Assembly: GCF_000741645.1 (NCBI RefSeq)
Contig: NZ_JGZD01000005.1
Location: forward strand, 1 to 49,478
Length of the DNA: 49,478 nucleotides
Origin: Bifidobacterium minimum
GTDB lineage: Bacteria; Actinomycetota; Actinomycetes; Actinomycetales; Bifidobacteriaceae
Reading direction: 5' to 3'
In this document: positions 1-13,395 of the stretch, one piece after another
How positions within the stretch are numbered: the first letter of the stretch is position 1
How the letters are laid out: every line of letters starts with the position of its first letter
Notes under the pieces: model-generated
What the model saw: the letters and a program-made list of their open reading frames with translations, nothing else
The model's database searches: none
What the model was told of the DNA's origin: nothing
Translations under genes and position numbers: made by a program

Positions 1-211
1 GAGCACCGCCGCGGATCCGCACGAACAACATGATCGAACGATTGAACCGCGAGATCCGCAGAAGGACCCGTGTCGTGGGCGCATTCCCCGACGGCAAATC
101 AGCTTGATGCTCATCACCGCCAGAATCAGATACGTCACCGCCAACGACTGGTCCACACGCCGCTACCTGGACATGTCCCGCCTCCAGGACACCATACAGG
201 AAGCGAACTGA
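1..211 (+). pseudogene. IS256-family transposase, C-terminal fragment, frameshifted
   Basis: Translation gives the IS256 C-terminal signature, with NNMIERLNREIRRRTRVVG, then FPDGKSA, then (in another frame) LITARIRYVTANDW and STRRYLDMSRLQ up to a stop at 209-211. The acidic residue of the catalytic DDE triad would be the E of IERLNRE. Two lesions are visible. A base is missing in the GCCGCGG near position 10 relative to the right copy. A further base appears to be missing at GCTTGATG near 100-110, where family members read SALM without a stop. The second lesion is shared by both copies, so it predates their spread or the tail is dispensable. Confidence 0.75.
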
Positions 212-262
212 AAACCCACACAGGCGGGCAAGAACCAAAGTGCGCAAGAACCCGGGCACTAC
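1..262 (+). mobile_element. IS256-family element, partial (transposase 3' end and terminal inverted repeat)
   Basis: The segment 1-262 is the reverse complement of 48837-49098, apart from one missing G near base 10. The terminal repeat is at 240-262 and reads GTGCGCAAGAACCCGGGCAC followed by TAC. The same sequence, inverted, begins the second copy at 48837. The rest of this copy lies to the left of the window. Flanks of the two visible ends differ, so they are separate insertions. The element ends inside a minus-strand gene (263-548) and truncates it. Confidence 0.85.
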
Positions 263-548
263 CTCCGGCCCCGGGAAAACCCGCGAAAAAAACGGTCCCA
301 TCCCGATTCCACGCGTTATCTGCGCCATCCTCGAAGCCCATGCCACCGACGGCGGCTCCGCCACCGCCACCGCCTTCGTCCCCACCGTGGATGGATGCGC
401 CGGCCTGAATGGATGCGCCTGCTTGGATGGAGGTGTCACCCCGGAAGGAGGTGTCGTCGTCATCGACCGCGGACACGCCATCCTGCGAATACCATCCCCT
501 GTCAGGTGGCGGCGGATAAGGCAACCGTCCACGCAAACGTTCACTCAT
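263..548 (-). pseudogene. Hypothetical gene truncated by IS256 insertion
   Basis: An ATG at 548 opens about 95 native codons (start MSERLRGRLPYPPPPDRGW), then reads straight into the IS256 end, where it continues for about 40 nonsense codons. The native part is low complexity, with a degenerate repeat of the type TSIQAGASIQAGASI and a six-glycine run, and it looks disordered. The gene is downstream of rpoC, beyond the rpoC terminator, on the same strand. I do not recognise the family. The lost 3' part may lie on the other side of the IS outside the window. The start codon has only a weak Shine-Dalgarno, so even the reading frame is not certain. Confidence 0.4.
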
Positions 549-631
549 AATCAGTGTGATACCACATGAACCGTTCCGACAAGACCGTCCCGCGTTAGAT
601 ATGAATCCAAAACTATGGATCCAAAACGTAA

Positions 632-662
632 GTCGCCGCGGAACCGACGGTTCCGCGGCGAC
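632..662 (-). terminator. Rho-independent terminator of rpoBC
   Basis: A perfect 14-bp stem (GTCGCCGCGGAACC) with a 3-nt loop lies 55 bp past the rpoC stop. Read on the minus strand it is followed by TTACGTTTT, a fair U-tract. Confidence 0.85.
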
Positions 663-717
663 TCGTTCATCGGCCGTTCAACTCATGACCGGACGGGCAT
701 GACCGGATTGTCCACGA

Positions 718-4725
<4,008 letters not shown>

Positions 4726-4786
4726 TCTGCTTGTCCTGTCTGTGAAAATTGTGTGCTCACGGAAATGGATTCGGTTATCTCGGGAC

Positions 4787-4812
4787 GCGTGACGGGTCTC
4801 GTCCCGTCACGC
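4787..4812 (-). other. Hairpin in the rpoB-rpoC intergenic gap
   Basis: A perfect 10-bp inverted repeat, GCGTGACGGG with CCCGTCACGC and a 6-nt loop, lies just after the rpoB stop. No U-tract follows, so it is more likely an RNA-processing, pausing or stability element than a terminator. Confidence 0.5.
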
Positions 4813-4820
4813 TTCGAGAC

Positions 4821-7800
4821 TCAGCGGTACTCCGGTTCGTCCACCACTTGGTCCTCCTTGGCCGCGGCATCGGGGCGCGCCCCGATGTTGAAGCCCAGAT
4901 CGTTCGAGGAGGACACGGGGTCGTCGTCATCGGCCTTCATGTCGATCGTGCTTCCATCGGCGCTCAGCACCTCGACGTTCAGGGAGAGCGACTGCATCTC
5001 CTTGAGAAGCACCTTGAAGGACTCGGGGATTCCCGCCGGCGGCAGGTTCTCGCCCTTGACGATCGCGCCGTAGGCCCGCACGCGCCCATCGACGTCGTCG
5101 GACTTCGTGGTCATCATCTCGTGCAGAGTGTAGGCGGCACCATAGGCCTCAAGGGCCCACACCTCCATCTCTCCGAAGCGCTGACCGCCGAACTGGGCCT
5201 TTCCTCCCAGAGGCTGCTGGGTGATCATCGAATACGGACCCGTGGAACGCGCATGGATCTTGTCGTCCACCAGATGGTGGAGCTTGAGCATGTACATGTA
5301 TCCCACGGAGATCGGCTTGGGGAACGGCTCTCCGGTCCGGCCGTCGAACAGCCTGGCCTTCCCGTCCTCGCCGACGAGCTTGTTGCCGTCTCGATCCGGA
5401 AGGGTGTTCTTGAGCAGCCCGCTGAGAACGTCGGGACGCACGCCATCGAACACCGGCGTGGCCACCGGGGTTCCGGGCACGCCCTTCTCGGCGCCTGCGG
5501 GAACGTACTTCTTCCATGCCGCCTTGAGATCGGGGTCGAGGCTGATGTCCCATCCGGCGTGGGCGATCCACCCAAGATGGAGCTCCAGGACCTGTCCCAG
5601 ATTCATTCGAGAGGGTACGCCCAACGGGTTGAGCATGATGTCCACCGGCGTTCCGTCCTCGAGGAAGGGCATGTCCTCCTCGGGAAGAATGCGCGAGATG
5701 ACGCCCTTGTTGCCATGGCGTCCGGAGAGCTTGTCGCCCTGCGTGATCTTGCGGTGCTGCGCGATGTAGACGCGGATCATCTGGTTCACGCCGTTCGGCA
5801 GCTCGTCGCCATCCTCCTCGGCGTCCTCCCGGGTGATCTCCTTGACGGAGATAACCGTTCCGGTCTCCCCATGGGGAACACGCAGGGAGGTGTCACGGAC
5901 CTCGCGGCTTTTCTCTCCGAAGATCGCGCGGAGCAGCCGCTCCTCGGGGGTGAGCTCGGTCTCGCCCTTCGGCGTGACCTTGCCCACCAGAATGTCTCCG
6001 GCCTCGACCTCGGCGCCGATGCGGATGATGCCGCGCTCGTCAAGGTTCGCCACCGCGTCCTCGCCGACGTTGGGAAGATCACGGGTGATCTCCTCGGCGC
6101 CCAGCTTGGTGTCGCGCGCGTCGATCTCGTACTCCTCGATATGGATGGACGACAGGGTGTCGTCCTGGACGAGGCGCTGGGAGATGATGACCGCGTCCTC
6201 GTAGTTGTAGCCGTTCCACGGCATGAAGGCGACGAGCAGATTCTTGCCCAGCGCCATCTCGCCCTTTTCGGTGGCGGGACCATCGGCGAGGACGGTCCCC
6301 TCCTCCACGCGCTCTCCATCCTTGATCAGCGGCACCTGGTTGTAGCAGGTCGTCTGGTTGGACCGCTGGAACTTGGCCAGCCGGTAGCTGGACTGCGTTC
6401 CGTCATCGTTCATGACGCGGATGATGTCGCCGGAGACGTAGGTGACCACGCCCGGCTTCTGAGCCAGGATCACATCACCCGAATCCACGGCCGAACGCCA
6501 TTCGGAGCCGGTTCCCACAAGCGGACGCTCGGACTTGACGAGCGGGACCGCCTGACGCTGCATGTTGGTTCCCATCAGCGCACGGTGTCCCTCATCGTGC
6601 TCGAGGAACGGGATCAGCGATGCGCCTACGGAGACCATCTGCCGCGGGGAGACGTCCATGAAGTCGACCTGATCGACGGGAACGTCCTCCGCCTCTCCGG
6701 CGGCGTCACGCACAAGGGCTTCCTTGGACACGAAGTCGTTGTTCTCGTCCAGCTCCTGATTGGCCTGGGCGATGACGTGCTCGGTCTCCTGATCGGCGGT
6801 CATGTACACGACGTCATCCGTGACATGGCCGTTCTCGACCTTGCGGTACGGCGTCTCGATGAATCCGAAGGGATTGATGCGGCCGAAGGTCGCGAGCGAT
6901 CCGATGAGTCCGATGTTCGGTCCCTCAGGGGATTCGATCGGGCACATGCGTCCGAAGTGGGACGGGTGCACGTCGCGGACCTCCATCGAGGCGCGGTCGC
7001 GGGACAGGCCGCCGGGGCCCAGGGCCGACAGGCGGCGCTTGTTGGTCACGCCGGCCAGCGGGTTGTTCTGGTCCATGAACTGGCTCAGCTGGGAGGTCCC
7101 GAAGAACTCCTTGATGGTCGCGTTCACCGGGCGGATGTTGATCAGGGACTGCGGGGTGATCGCCTCGGCGTCCTGGGTCGTCATGCGCTCGCGCACGACG
7201 CGCTCCATACGGCTCAGTCCCGTGCGCAGCTGGTTCTGGATCAGCTCGCCGACCTGACGGATGCGACGGTTGCCGAAATGGTCGATGTCGTCGACGTCGA
7301 CGCGGAGCTCGATGTCCTTGCCGTCGCGGCGTCCGGGGAAGGAGGTCTCGCCGCTGTGCAGCGACACCAGATACTTGATGGTCGCCACTATGTCATCGCG
7401 GTTGAGGCTGCGGTTCTCATAGTCGGTCATCAGACCCAGCTTGCGGTTGATCTTGTAGCGGCCGACGCGCGCGAGGTCGTAGCGTTTGGTGTTGAAGTAG
7501 AAGGAATCCAGCAGGTTGCGTCCGGCCTCGGCGCTGGGCGAGTCGGCGGGACGGATCTTCTTGTACAGATCGGACAGCGCCTCATCCTGCGTGGTGATGC
7601 CCGTCTCCTTGGAGAGCGCGTCGAGAACGAGCGGATACCCCTTGAAGGCCTCGGCTATCTCGTCCTTCGTCATGCCGATGGCCATGAGGAAGACGATGGC
7701 CGACTGCTTGCGCTTGCGGTCCACGCGAACGCCGAGGACATCACGCTTGTCGATTTCGAACTCCAGCCACGCCCCACGGCTGGGGATGATCTTCGCGCCG

Positions 7801-8387
7801 AAGACCTCTTTGTCGGAGGTGCGGTCCGAGGACCGATCGAAATACACGCCCGGGGAGCGGACGAGCTGCGAGACGATAACCCTCTCGGTGCCGCCGATGA
7901 TGAACGTTCCATGCGGCGTCTGCAGGGGGAAGTCGCCCATGAACACGGTCTGGCTCTTGATCTCGCCGGTCTCGCCGTTCTCGAACTCCGCGTTGACGTA
8001 CAGGGGCGCGGAATAGGTGTAGTCCTTCTCCTTGCACTCCTGGACCGTGTGACGCGGCTCCTCGAAGTACGGATCGGAGAACGTCAGGCTCATCGTCTGG
8101 GCGAAGTTCTCGATCGGGGAGATCTCCTGGAAGACCTCCTCCAGTCCCGACACATGGGGAACGGTATGGGTCCCGTTCTCCTCATCCTCGGCGACCCTCG
8201 CCTTCCAGCGATCATTGCCGATCAGCCAATCGAAGCTGTCGGTCTGAACCCCCAACAGGTAGGGGACATCGATGGGTTCCCTGATGGAACCGAAATTGAC
8301 GCGGTCCGACGCCTTGTGCAAGGCGATGTCGTGCTCGTCGGCCCGTGCGGTGGTAGTGGTACTCGTCTCAGCCTTAATGGCAGCCAA
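4821..8387 (-). CDS. rpoB: DNA-directed RNA polymerase subunit beta
   Basis: This is the beta subunit, about 1188 residues when started at TTG 8387. That codon is preceded by AAGGA (from GATAAGGAACG) and fits the usual bifidobacterial length. An upstream ATG at 8444 would add 19 residues with no ribosome site. The rifamycin region is intact, with [16 protein letters not shown] then [14 protein letters not shown]. The residue equivalent to E. coli His526 is Asn (residue 449 here). The beta C-terminal clamp motif [20 protein letters not shown] is present. It forms an operon with rpoC and has its own promoter upstream. Confidence 0.97.
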   Translation of the reverse strand: MAAIKAETSTTTTARADEHDIALHKASDRVNFGSIREPIDVPYLLGVQTDSFDWLIGNDRWKARVAEDEENGTHTVPHVSGLEEVFQEISPIENFAQTMSLTFSDPYFEEPRHTVQECKEKDYTYSAPLYVNAEFENGETGEIKSQTVFMGDFPLQTPHGTFIIGGTERVIVSQLVRSPGVYFDRSSDRTSDKEVFGAKIIPSRGAWLEFEIDKRDVLGVRVDRKRKQSAIVFLMAIGMTKDEIAEAFKGYPLVLDALSKETGITTQDEALSDLYKKIRPADSPSAEAGRNLLDSFYFNTKRYDLARVGRYKINRKLGLMTDYENRSLNRDDIVATIKYLVSLHSGETSFPGRRDGKDIELRVDVDDIDHFGNRRIRQVGELIQNQLRTGLSRMERVVRERMTTQDAEAITPQSLINIRPVNATIKEFFGTSQLSQFMDQNNPLAGVTNKRRLSALGPGGLSRDRASMEVRDVHPSHFGRMCPIESPEGPNIGLIGSLATFGRINPFGFIETPYRKVENGHVTDDVVYMTADQETEHVIAQANQELDENNDFVSKEALVRDAAGEAEDVPVDQVDFMDVSPRQMVSVGASLIPFLEHDEGHRALMGTNMQRQAVPLVKSERPLVGTGSEWRSAVDSGDVILAQKPGVVTYVSGDIIRVMNDDGTQSSYRLAKFQRSNQTTCYNQVPLIKDGERVEEGTVLADGPATEKGEMALGKNLLVAFMPWNGYNYEDAVIISQRLVQDDTLSSIHIEEYEIDARDTKLGAEEITRDLPNVGEDAVANLDERGIIRIGAEVEAGDILVGKVTPKGETELTPEERLLRAIFGEKSREVRDTSLRVPHGETGTVISVKEITREDAEEDGDELPNGVNQMIRVYIAQHRKITQGDKLSGRHGNKGVISRILPEEDMPFLEDGTPVDIMLNPLGVPSRMNLGQVLELHLGWIAHAGWDISLDPDLKAAWKKYVPAGAEKGVPGTPVATPVFDGVRPDVLSGLLKNTLPDRDGNKLVGEDGKARLFDGRTGEPFPKPISVGYMYMLKLHHLVDDKIHARSTGPYSMITQQPLGGKAQFGGQRFGEMEVWALEAYGAAYTLHEMMTTKSDDVDGRVRAYGAIVKGENLPPAGIPESFKVLLKEMQSLSLNVEVLSADGSTIDMKADDDDPVSSSNDLGFNIGARPDAAAKEDQVVDEPEYR

Positions 8388-8499
8388 TGGACGTTCCTTA
8401 TCGCTCGGTTGTTGTTGGATACCAATCCTTAGGGAACAGGCCACAGCCGACGACCGCCATATGCCGTCCGCGCGGACACTGACCCCTCAGCATGCCCGC

Positions 8500-8528
8500 A
8501 ATATGACATACCTCATGCAAAGCATCAA
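8500..8528 (-). promoter_or_regulatory. Putative sigma70-type promoter for rpoBC
   Basis: On the minus strand TTGATG (8528-8523) is followed after exactly 17 bp by CATATT (8505-8500). It lies about 110 bp upstream of the rpoB start, in a gap that carries no gene. Confidence 0.5.
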
Positions 8529-8638
8529 CCATACCACGGCGGACGACGGCACGCAAGAGACAGCGCCGGGGAAGCAACCGACGACGACGCGCAACCGATC
8601 ATGTCGGGACGCGCAATCCCGTGCATGGATCGGACGGG

Positions 8639-9358
8639 CTACTCGACCGCGACGGATACGGGATCGCTGGCGACTTTCGAATCGTCCTTCATGACAACCT
8701 TGGCGACGTACGTCCCCTTGTCCACGCGGGGAAGCTGCGAGTCCTCCACGCACGTGGACCCGGTGCGATCCGCGTTCCACGTGATGGTCATATCCGACTT
8801 GTCCCCCTGTGCCATGAGCAGGTAATTGGAATCGGCCGGGCAGACCGCCGAGGACCACACGACGTCATTGCCCGACGTGATGGTGAGGACCTGCGCGGAG
8901 GATGACATGTCGATCAGGCAGTTGCGGGATCCGGTATGCGTCGCCGAAACGATGAAATCCACCGATCCGCCCACCGCGAGCGTCTGGGACTTCGCCGTCA
9001 ACGAAAGGTCGACGTCGCCGGACGCGCAGTCCGCGGTCGAGCTGGACGCATGCGGGGACGGAACCTCGGAACGCGAGATCGTGACGTCGGAGTCCTTGAC
9101 GACCCCTATCAACGCCGCGACGCCCTTCGTCAGGCTGACGACGCTGAAAACCAGCAAAGCCAGGATCAGGATCAACGCGACACCCACAACGATTCGACGA
9201 CGACGATAGACGCGTCGACGACGCGGGTCCATGGATCGTCCGGAACGCGCCGACCGCGCCGAACGACCCGTGGACGAGCCCCGCGGTCGTGATGAACCGC
9301 CCTTACCGGACGCCGCACGGGCGCGGGGGGCTGCGAAGGTGGGCTTACGGGTCGCCAT
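8639..9358 (-). CDS. Single-pass membrane protein, function unknown
   Basis: The protein has 239 residues. The first about 55 are a very basic cytoplasmic tail rich in Arg and Ser (for example DPRRRRVYRRRR). One strongly hydrophobic segment follows (VGVALILILALLVFSVVSL). The rest is an extracytoplasmic domain of about 150 residues with beta-rich composition and four cysteines (contexts ADCASG, RNCLID, AVCPAD, STCVED) that could form two disulphides. The layout suggests a type II membrane protein with an immunoglobulin-like outer domain. The start ATG has TACACT seven bases upstream and GGAGG too close to serve as a normal site, so a leaderless transcript is possible. It lies upstream of rpoB on the same strand. 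I do not recognise a named family. Confidence 0.75.
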   Translation of the reverse strand: MATRKPTFAAPRARAASGKGGSSRPRGSSTGRSARSARSGRSMDPRRRRVYRRRRIVVGVALILILALLVFSVVSLTKGVAALIGVVKDSDVTISRSEVPSPHASSSTADCASGDVDLSLTAKSQTLAVGGSVDFIVSATHTGSRNCLIDMSSSAQVLTITSGNDVVWSSAVCPADSNYLLMAQGDKSDMTITWNADRTGSTCVEDSQLPRVDKGTYVAKVVMKDDSKVASDPVSVAVE

Positions 9359-9458
9359 GCCTCCGAGTGTAGGCTATGCGTGATCGTTCTTCACATCCGC
9401 GCGGCCATCCCACCGAGGTCGGCCCGCATGGACGATAGTCACAAGCCACGGCCCCGAC

Positions 9459-10487
9459 TCACCGCGGAAGGCGGATCGAGCCGTCCGGCATGATCTCGAC
9501 CAGACCATCCTCGTCCAGGGACGCAACGCAGGAATCCACCTGCACCGGGTCATGCCACAATCCCCGCACCGAAGCCCGGGAGAGCCCCGGACTGTCGGCA
9601 GGTCGGGAGCGAAGAGCATCGAGGATGAGACCACGCACCTGCCTGTCCGTCCCCTCGAATCGCTGCCGGGGTCTGGTCCTGCGCTCCCCCAGACCCGGGC
9701 GTCCCGCCGCGAGGAAGGCGCAGTACGCCGAGACCGGACAATCCGAGCAGCCAGGCGTTCGCGCCGTGCACACCACGGCGCCGAGCTCCATCACCGCCTG
9801 GTTCCACACGACGCTGTCATGGGCATCGCGCGGAAGCATGGCGTCGGCCAGCTCGCGGTCCCGCGACGTGGCCGATCCGCCGAGCGATTCGGTCCCGTCG
9901 ACGATGCGGGAGAGAACACGACGGATGTTGGTGTCCTTCACGGCGACCCGCCGTCCGTACGCGAAGCTCACCACCGCGGACGCCGTGTAATCGCCGATGC
10001 CGGGAAGGGACACGAGATCGTCGTAGTCGTCCGGAACGACTCCTCCGAACCGCTCGCACACCTGGGTCGCGCACTCACGCAACCGGATCGCGCGGCGCGG
10101 ATACCCCAACCGTCCCCACGCGGTGATCACCTCCGCCACGGAAGCCTCGGACAGCGCCCGGGGGTCGGGCCACGTGCGCATCCATTCGACCCAATAGGGC
10201 GCCACACGACTCATCGGAGTCTGCTGACTCATCACCTCGGAAAGAAGGATGCCCCATGGAGTCGTGCGCCCGAAACGCCAGGGAAGGTCACGTGCGTTCG
10301 CGTCCCACCATTCATGAAGCGCGGGCATCAGATGCCGTTGACGCCACGACGCGTCACGACGCGACGGAGAATCGCATGCGATGGGATGCGATGGCGTGGA
10401 ACCGCCAGGGGAACTCTCAGGAGAACTCTCGGGGGAACTCTGCCGGGGAAGGGAACGAGAATATGACACTCCCCTATTGTGCGGCAT
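9459..10487 (-). CDS. mutY: A/G-specific adenine glycosylase
   Basis: MutY removes adenine mispaired with 8-oxoguanine or guanine in base-excision repair. The catalytic Glu is in LLSEVMSQQT (Glu84), the helix-hairpin-helix is LPGIGDYTASAVVSFAYG, and the catalytic Asp is in VKDTNIRR (Asp185). The 4Fe-4S cluster ligands show the exact spacing C-x6-C-x2-C-x5-C in CTARTPGC, SDC, PVSAYC. The C-terminal 8-oxoG-recognition domain is short. The start is uncertain. ATG 10487 gives a low-complexity N-terminus with SSPE repeats, and ATG 10328 begins right at the conserved fold (PALHEWWDANARDLPW). No clear ribosome site favours either. Confidence 0.9.
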   Translation of the reverse strand: MPHNRGVSYSRSLPRQSSPESSPESSPGGSTPSHPIACDSPSRRDASWRQRHLMPALHEWWDANARDLPWRFGRTTPWGILLSEVMSQQTPMSRVAPYWVEWMRTWPDPRALSEASVAEVITAWGRLGYPRRAIRLRECATQVCERFGGVVPDDYDDLVSLPGIGDYTASAVVSFAYGRRVAVKDTNIRRVLSRIVDGTESLGGSATSRDRELADAMLPRDAHDSVVWNQAVMELGAVVCTARTPGCSDCPVSAYCAFLAAGRPGLGERRTRPRQRFEGTDRQVRGLILDALRSRPADSPGLSRASVRGLWHDPVQVDSCVASLDEDGLVEIMPDGSIRLPR

Positions 10488-10671
10488 CAACGGCCGCACG
10501 TCGGTCGACGAGCGATGTTTCTTTCCGCTGGGCGAAGCGTCGACGAAGCGAGTCCCGAAAAACGTCCATCCCCGCGCGAACATCCATCCCCGCGCGACGG
10601 CGCTCGCACGCATGACGGTCGGCCATCCGCCCGTCCGCATCACCGTCCGCCCGACCACATCACCGTCCGCC
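10409..10671. repeat. Cluster of short direct repeats before and within the mutY start region
   Basis: Three independent sets occur. About 2.5 copies of a 12-bp unit GGGGAACTCT(C/G)(A/G) lie at 10409-10444. CCATCCCCGCGCGA occurs twice (10566-10579, 10584-10597). CATCACCGTCCGCC occurs twice (10638-10651, 10658-10671). The 363-bp gap 10488-10850 between the divergent mutY and trmL genes holds no other gene that I can support. Confidence 0.55.
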
Positions 10672-10850
10672 GCGGCGAGTCCCCCCGCGGGTATGCCGGC
10701 AATTATGCTCGGATTCCGGACGCGCCCGCGCCGCGACACGGCGCACGGCGCAACAACGAGACGGGACCACGTCCGGTGGAGCGGGACGCGCCGTTCGGAC
10801 CGACGGATTTCCACAACCGCCATGAAAGCGCGGGAGAAAGGACCATTCAT

Positions 10851-11549
10851 ATGGTTGACGGCATACCCAACGACACGACCCCCGGCGACACGACCTCCGG
10901 CGTGGGTTCCGGCCATTCGTGGGCCCAACGCCGCGACGTTCCCGAGGGAATGTACGAATACGGGTATCGCAAATCCACCTATGGCCCGGACGAGCTGGTG
11001 ACCGACAGCCATGGGAACCCCATCAGCGTCGTCGATGCCATGCTCAGCGCCGAGGACGCCGCACAGACGGAGACCCAGACGCCGCACCTGTGCTACTACT
11101 CGCCACGAATCCCCGGAAACACGGGCTCAGCCATACGCCTGTGCGCGGTAACCGGAACGATCCTGCATCTGATCGAGCCGCTGGGGTTCAATCTGCACGA
11201 CACCAAGCTGCGCCGGGCCGGATTGGACTACCATGACATGGCGCATGTGGTACTTCATCCCGACTTCGACGATCTGGTGCGGTCGATGCCGGACTCGCGC
11301 ATCATCGCCTTCACCGCCAACGCCACCACGCTGTACACCGACGTCGACTACCGACCCACCGACATCCTGCTGTTCGGCCCGGAGCCCGGCGACATCCCCG
11401 ACCCGATGGACATCATGACGGGACCCCACGTGTATCGGCAGGTCCGACTCCCCATGCGCCCCAGCCTGCGCAGCCTCAATCTCACCAACTGCGCGTCGAT
11501 CGCGGTCTACGAGGCATGGCGTCAGCTGAACTTCGCCGGCGGGAGATAG
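10851..11549 (+). CDS. trmL: tRNA (cytidine/uridine-2'-O)-methyltransferase, TrmL type (SpoU/SPOUT family)
   Basis: The protein has 232 residues. The about 155-residue C-terminal part is a complete SPOUT methylase of YibK/TrmL type, which methylates the ribose of wobble base 34 in tRNA-Leu isoacceptors. Visible motifs are PRIPGNTGSAIRLCAVTG (motif 1), LLFGPEPGDIP (motif 2) and LRSLNLTNCASIAVYEAWRQ (motif 3, the knot and SAM site). About 75 extra N-terminal residues are polar and probably disordered, with the segment MYEYGYRKSTYGPDELV. The start ATG has AAAGGA upstream. It is convergent with the UPF0210 gene, with a 93-bp gap. Confidence 0.85.
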   Translation: MVDGIPNDTTPGDTTSGVGSGHSWAQRRDVPEGMYEYGYRKSTYGPDELVTDSHGNPISVVDAMLSAEDAAQTETQTPHLCYYSPRIPGNTGSAIRLCAVTGTILHLIEPLGFNLHDTKLRRAGLDYHDMAHVVLHPDFDDLVRSMPDSRIIAFTANATTLYTDVDYRPTDILLFGPEPGDIPDPMDIMTGPHVYRQVRLPMRPSLRSLNLTNCASIAVYEAWRQLNFAGGR

Positions 11550-11642
11550 ACCGTTCGACACGATCGCGCCCGGACAAGCGGGTCGGAAATGGACCAGAAC
11601 CGGAATAGGCCGGGACCGGAAAGAGCCAGGACAGGAAAGCCG

Positions 11643-13007
11643 TCAGTTCTTGAAGCTGTGGATGGGCGCGGGTATCCGTCCGCCGCGCGTGACGAAGGCC
11701 TCGCAGCTGGTCTGGTTGACGGGGATGATCGGCGCGTGGCCCATCAGCCCCCCGAACTCCGCCGACTCGCCCACGCCTTTGCCATAGACGGGAATCACGC
11801 GAACCGCGGTGGTCTTCTGGTTGACCATGCCGATGGCGGCCTCGTCGGCGATGATGCCGGAGATGGTGGACGCGCTGGTCTCGCCGGGAATGGCGATCAT
11901 ATCCAGACCGACCGAGCACACGCAGGTCATCGCCTCAAGCTTCTCGATGGTCAGGCATCCCGCGCTGGCCGCGTCGATCATCACCTGATCCTCGGAGACG
12001 GGGATGAAGGCGCCGGACAGCCCGCCGACATACGAGGACGCCATGATGCCGCCCTTCTTGACCTGATCGTTGAGCATGGCCAGGGCCGCGGTGGTTCCGG
12101 GAGCCCCGACCTGCGCAAGACCGATCTTCTCGAGCACCTCGCCGACCGAGTCCCCCTGCGCCGGAGTGGGGGCAAGGGACAGATCGATGATGCCGAAGGG
12201 CACGCCGAGCCGACGAGCCGCCTCCTGGGCGACGAGCTGGCCGACGCGCGTGATTTTGAAGGCCGTGCGTTTGATCGTTTCGCACAGGAACTCGAAATCC
12301 CTGCCGACGGCGGCGTCCAGCGCCCGGGAGACGACGCCGGGGCCGGAGACCCCCACGTTGATCACCGCGTCGCCTTCGGTCACGCCATGGAAGCCTCCCG
12401 CCATGAAGGGGTTGTCGTCGGGCGCGTTGCAGAACGCCACGAACTTGACGCAGCCATAGCTGTCGTTGTCCCGCGTGGCATAGGCGATGTCCTTGATGAT
12501 GTGGCCGAGGAGCTCGACGGAGTTCATGTCGATGCCGGTTTTGGTCGATCCCACGTTCACGGACGAGCACACGATATCCGTTTCCGACAGCGCCTGGGGA
12601 AGCGAGCGGATCAGACGCTCCTCGGCGGGCGTCATCGCCTTCGACACCAGAGCCGAATAACCGCCGATGAGATCGACTCCGACCTCCTTGGCCGCACGAT
12701 CAAGCGTATGGGCGATGCGCACGAAGTCCTCGGAGGACCGGCATGCGCCCGCACCGACAAGCGACACCGGCGTCACGGTGATGCGCTTGTTGACGATCGG
12801 GATGCCGTACTCGCGCTCGATGGCCTCGCCCGTGGCGACCAGGTCATGCGCCTTGTCGACGATTTTGCGGTAGATGTTCGAGCACACCTCGTCCACCGTC
12901 CCCGCAACGCAGTCGAGAAGGCTGATCCCCATCGTGATGGTGCGGACGTCGAGCCGCTCCTGCTCGATCATCTGGTTGGTCTCGTGGACCTCCATGATAT
13001 TCAGCAT
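11643..13007 (-). CDS. UPF0210 (DUF711) family protein
   Basis: This protein of 454 residues belongs to the UPF0210/DUF711 family, whose members are distantly related in fold to pyruvate formate-lyase-type barrels but lack a proven activity. Typical stretches are [20 protein letters not shown] at the N-terminus, [10 protein letters not shown], and a conserved C-terminus [11 protein letters not shown]. The start ATG 13007 is preceded by GGGAGG, and a longer frame to 13067 lacks a site. It lies 17 bp downstream of the ACT-domain gene and is almost surely co-transcribed with it. This pairing is found in many bacteria, which suggests that ACT ligand sensing and the UPF0210 enzyme act together. 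Confidence 0.9.
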   Translation of the reverse strand: MLNIMEVHETNQMIEQERLDVRTITMGISLLDCVAGTVDEVCSNIYRKIVDKAHDLVATGEAIEREYGIPIVNKRITVTPVSLVGAGACRSSEDFVRIAHTLDRAAKEVGVDLIGGYSALVSKAMTPAEERLIRSLPQALSETDIVCSSVNVGSTKTGIDMNSVELLGHIIKDIAYATRDNDSYGCVKFVAFCNAPDDNPFMAGGFHGVTEGDAVINVGVSGPGVVSRALDAAVGRDFEFLCETIKRTAFKITRVGQLVAQEAARRLGVPFGIIDLSLAPTPAQGDSVGEVLEKIGLAQVGAPGTTAALAMLNDQVKKGGIMASSYVGGLSGAFIPVSEDQVMIDAASAGCLTIEKLEAMTCVCSVGLDMIAIPGETSASTISGIIADEAAIGMVNQKTTAVRVIPVYGKGVGESAEFGGLMGHAPIIPVNQTSCEAFVTRGGRIPAPIHSFKN

Positions 13008-13024
13008 GATTGCCTCCCTGCGGC

Positions 13025-13297
13025 TCAGACGCGGTGCATGCGGGTGAAGATCTCCTCGCGCTGGCATCTGATGCGCACACCGATGTCCTCGCCGATGGAG
13101 TCCAGATCACCGACCATGGCGGAGAACTCCTCATCGGCCCCGCCATAGTCCACGATCATCATCATGTTGAAGAACCCATCGATGATCGTCTGCGAGATGT
13201 CGAGGACGTTCACGCCATGCTGCGACAGATAGGTGCACACGCGTGCGATGATTCCAACGGTATCCTGACCCACAACGGTGATGATTGCCTTGTTCAT
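13025..13297 (-). CDS. ACT-domain protein (UPF0237)
   Basis: The protein is 90 residues and consists of a single ACT domain, the small ligand-binding fold that usually senses amino acids. It begins [20 protein letters not shown], where the GxDxxGI loop is the usual ligand site. It is a stand-alone regulator with no enzyme fused. The ribosome site is AGGAGC ahead of ATG 13297. It is the first gene of a two-gene unit with UPF0210. Confidence 0.92.
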   Translation of the reverse strand: MNKAIITVVGQDTVGIIARVCTYLSQHGVNVLDISQTIIDGFFNMMMIVDYGGADEEFSAMVGDLDSIGEDIGVRIRCQREEIFTRMHRV

Positions 13298-13395
13298 GGA
13301 GCTCCTGAGACGAGAATGCGCCGGCAGCCCTCACCGGCGCGCGGATTCGTGACCAAGTATATGGATACGCCCGCACAAATCAGGCGTCGCGTCCA

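Noticed and set aside
4749..8432. A 1227-codon plus-strand open frame across rpoB
   Set aside because: It is the exact antisense of rpoB. High GC content keeps the opposite frame open, and it has no similarity of its own.
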